From VFMC01 sp037131575 (lineage in GTDB: Bacteria > Actinomycetota > Acidimicrobiia > Acidimicrobiales > Ilumatobacteraceae): a DNA stretch of 6,000 nucleotides. Position 1 is the first letter of the stretch; each line of letters opens with the position of its first letter. Positions 5,510-6,000 of the stretch are shown here, piece by piece. The notes beneath the pieces are model-generated. The model did no database searches. It had not been told where the DNA came from and saw only the letters and a list, made by a program, of their open reading frames with translations. The translations under genes and the position numbers were made by a program. The stretch covers positions 1 through 6,000 of the forward strand of contig JBAXQV010000183.1 in NCBI GenBank assembly GCA_037131575.1. Reading direction: 5' to 3'.

Positions 5510-6000
5510 CTAGGCGCTGACGTGGGCGAGCGGCGCGGCCACCAGTTGCGTGGGTATGCGCACCAGCGCAGCGAGGCGATGTTGGATGTCGACGAGGTCG
5601 CGAGGTGGCACCACCACGAGGCAGCGTTGCGCCCCGTGTCGAAGCGTGGCATCGGCAGCGAACACCACGGCGTCGAGGTCGATGCCGGTACTGCACACCA
5701 CCACCGTGGAACCATCGGGCGTGCGAGCCGCACAGGGCACTTCATTTTTGAGATTGAGGCGCGGGGTGGGCGGTGCGGCCGGGAGCAACGCCTCGAGGTC
5801 GAGGGCCGAGGGGTCGGCCATGAGCCGCGCTCGTAACAACCGGCTCGCCGCGAGTCGATTCAGCGGGTGGGCCGGCACGCCCGGGGCACGGAGTTGTTCG
5901 ACATACACCACCACATCGCGCAGCGCCTCGGCCACCGGACGCTCGGCGTGCATCATCTGGAACGTTTCGCGGTCGTGCGCACCCACACCCACATCGAGGC
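5510..6000 (-). CDS. Unrecognised protein upstream of prfA, C-terminal part (5' end outside window)
   Basis: The frame is open from its TAG stop (5512-5510) to the right edge, giving 162 visible residues. A GTG at 5992-5990 could serve as a start, but codons for Leu-Asp precede it without a break. The visible beginning (LDVGVGAHDRETFQMMH) looks like the middle of a protein, so I call it partial. After that comes a helical region rich in Arg and Leu (VYVEQLRAPGVPAHPLNRL, then RLLRARLMADP) and a Pro-rich linker (LLPAAPPTPRLNL). Then follows an alternating strand/helix segment with STVVVCSTGIDLDAVVFAAD and RCLVVVPPRDLVDIQHRLAALV. I see no membrane segment, zinc-finger cysteines or known catalytic motif, and I do not recognise the family. 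Codon usage and high third-position GC match its neighbours. It lies 12 bp upstream of prfA on the same strand and is probably cotranscribed with prfA-prmC, a position often held in actinobacteria by rpmE or rho, neither of which this resembles. Confidence 0.8.
   Translation of the reverse strand, partial: LDVGVGAHDRETFQMMHAERPVAEALRDVVVYVEQLRAPGVPAHPLNRLAASRLLRARLMADPSALDLEALLPAAPPTPRLNLKNEVPCAARTPDGSTVVVCSTGIDLDAVVFAADATLRHGAQRCLVVVPPRDLVDIQHRLAALVRIPTQLVAAPLAHVSA

Noticed and set aside
5990..5992. GTG as the start of the unknown gene upstream of prfA
   Set aside because: The frame continues upstream without a stop to the window edge and the residues around it look internal, so the gene is treated as 5'-truncated by the window.

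Overview
This window is ordinary-looking chromosomal DNA from a high-GC bacterium. The strong GC bias at third codon positions, the GTG starts and the style of the RF1 and PrmC proteins point to an actinobacterium. An Acidimicrobiia-type lineage (Ilumatobacter relatives) is my best guess, but this is an inference from protein style and not a database match. I see no mobile elements, tRNA or rRNA genes, CRISPR arrays or phage genes.

Layout: six protein genes in two convergent groups, with almost no intergenic space. The forward group covers 38-3594. It holds an MDR-family alcohol/polyol-type dehydrogenase (38-1087), a cytoplasmic DPP-IV-like S9 serine peptidase (1117-3177) and a small TerB-like acidic helical protein (3193-3594). 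The reverse group runs leftwards from the right edge. It holds the C-terminal part of an unrecognised protein (5510 to beyond 6000), then prfA encoding release factor 1 (4433-5497), then prmC encoding the methyltransferase that modifies the GGQ glutamine of release factors (3570-4436). The two groups meet tail to tail, and the coding regions of the TerB-like gene and prmC overlap by 25 bp.

Functionally, only the prfA-prmC pair is clearly linked: PrmC N5-methylates the GGQ glutamine (Gln232 here) of RF1, and the two genes share a GTGA stop/start overlap. The three forward genes have no obvious common pathway.

Three points deserve a second look. First, all three forward genes lack a well-placed Shine-Dalgarno sequence but carry a TA[CG][CG]GT hexamer ending 6-9 nt before the ATG, which suggests leaderless transcription, each from its own promoter. 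Second, the unknown gene upstream of prfA ends in UAG, a codon read only by RF1, and this stop is in frame with the prfA start five codons downstream. Third, the dehydrogenase lacks the four-cysteine structural zinc lobe. I found no convincing multi-gene novel system here.
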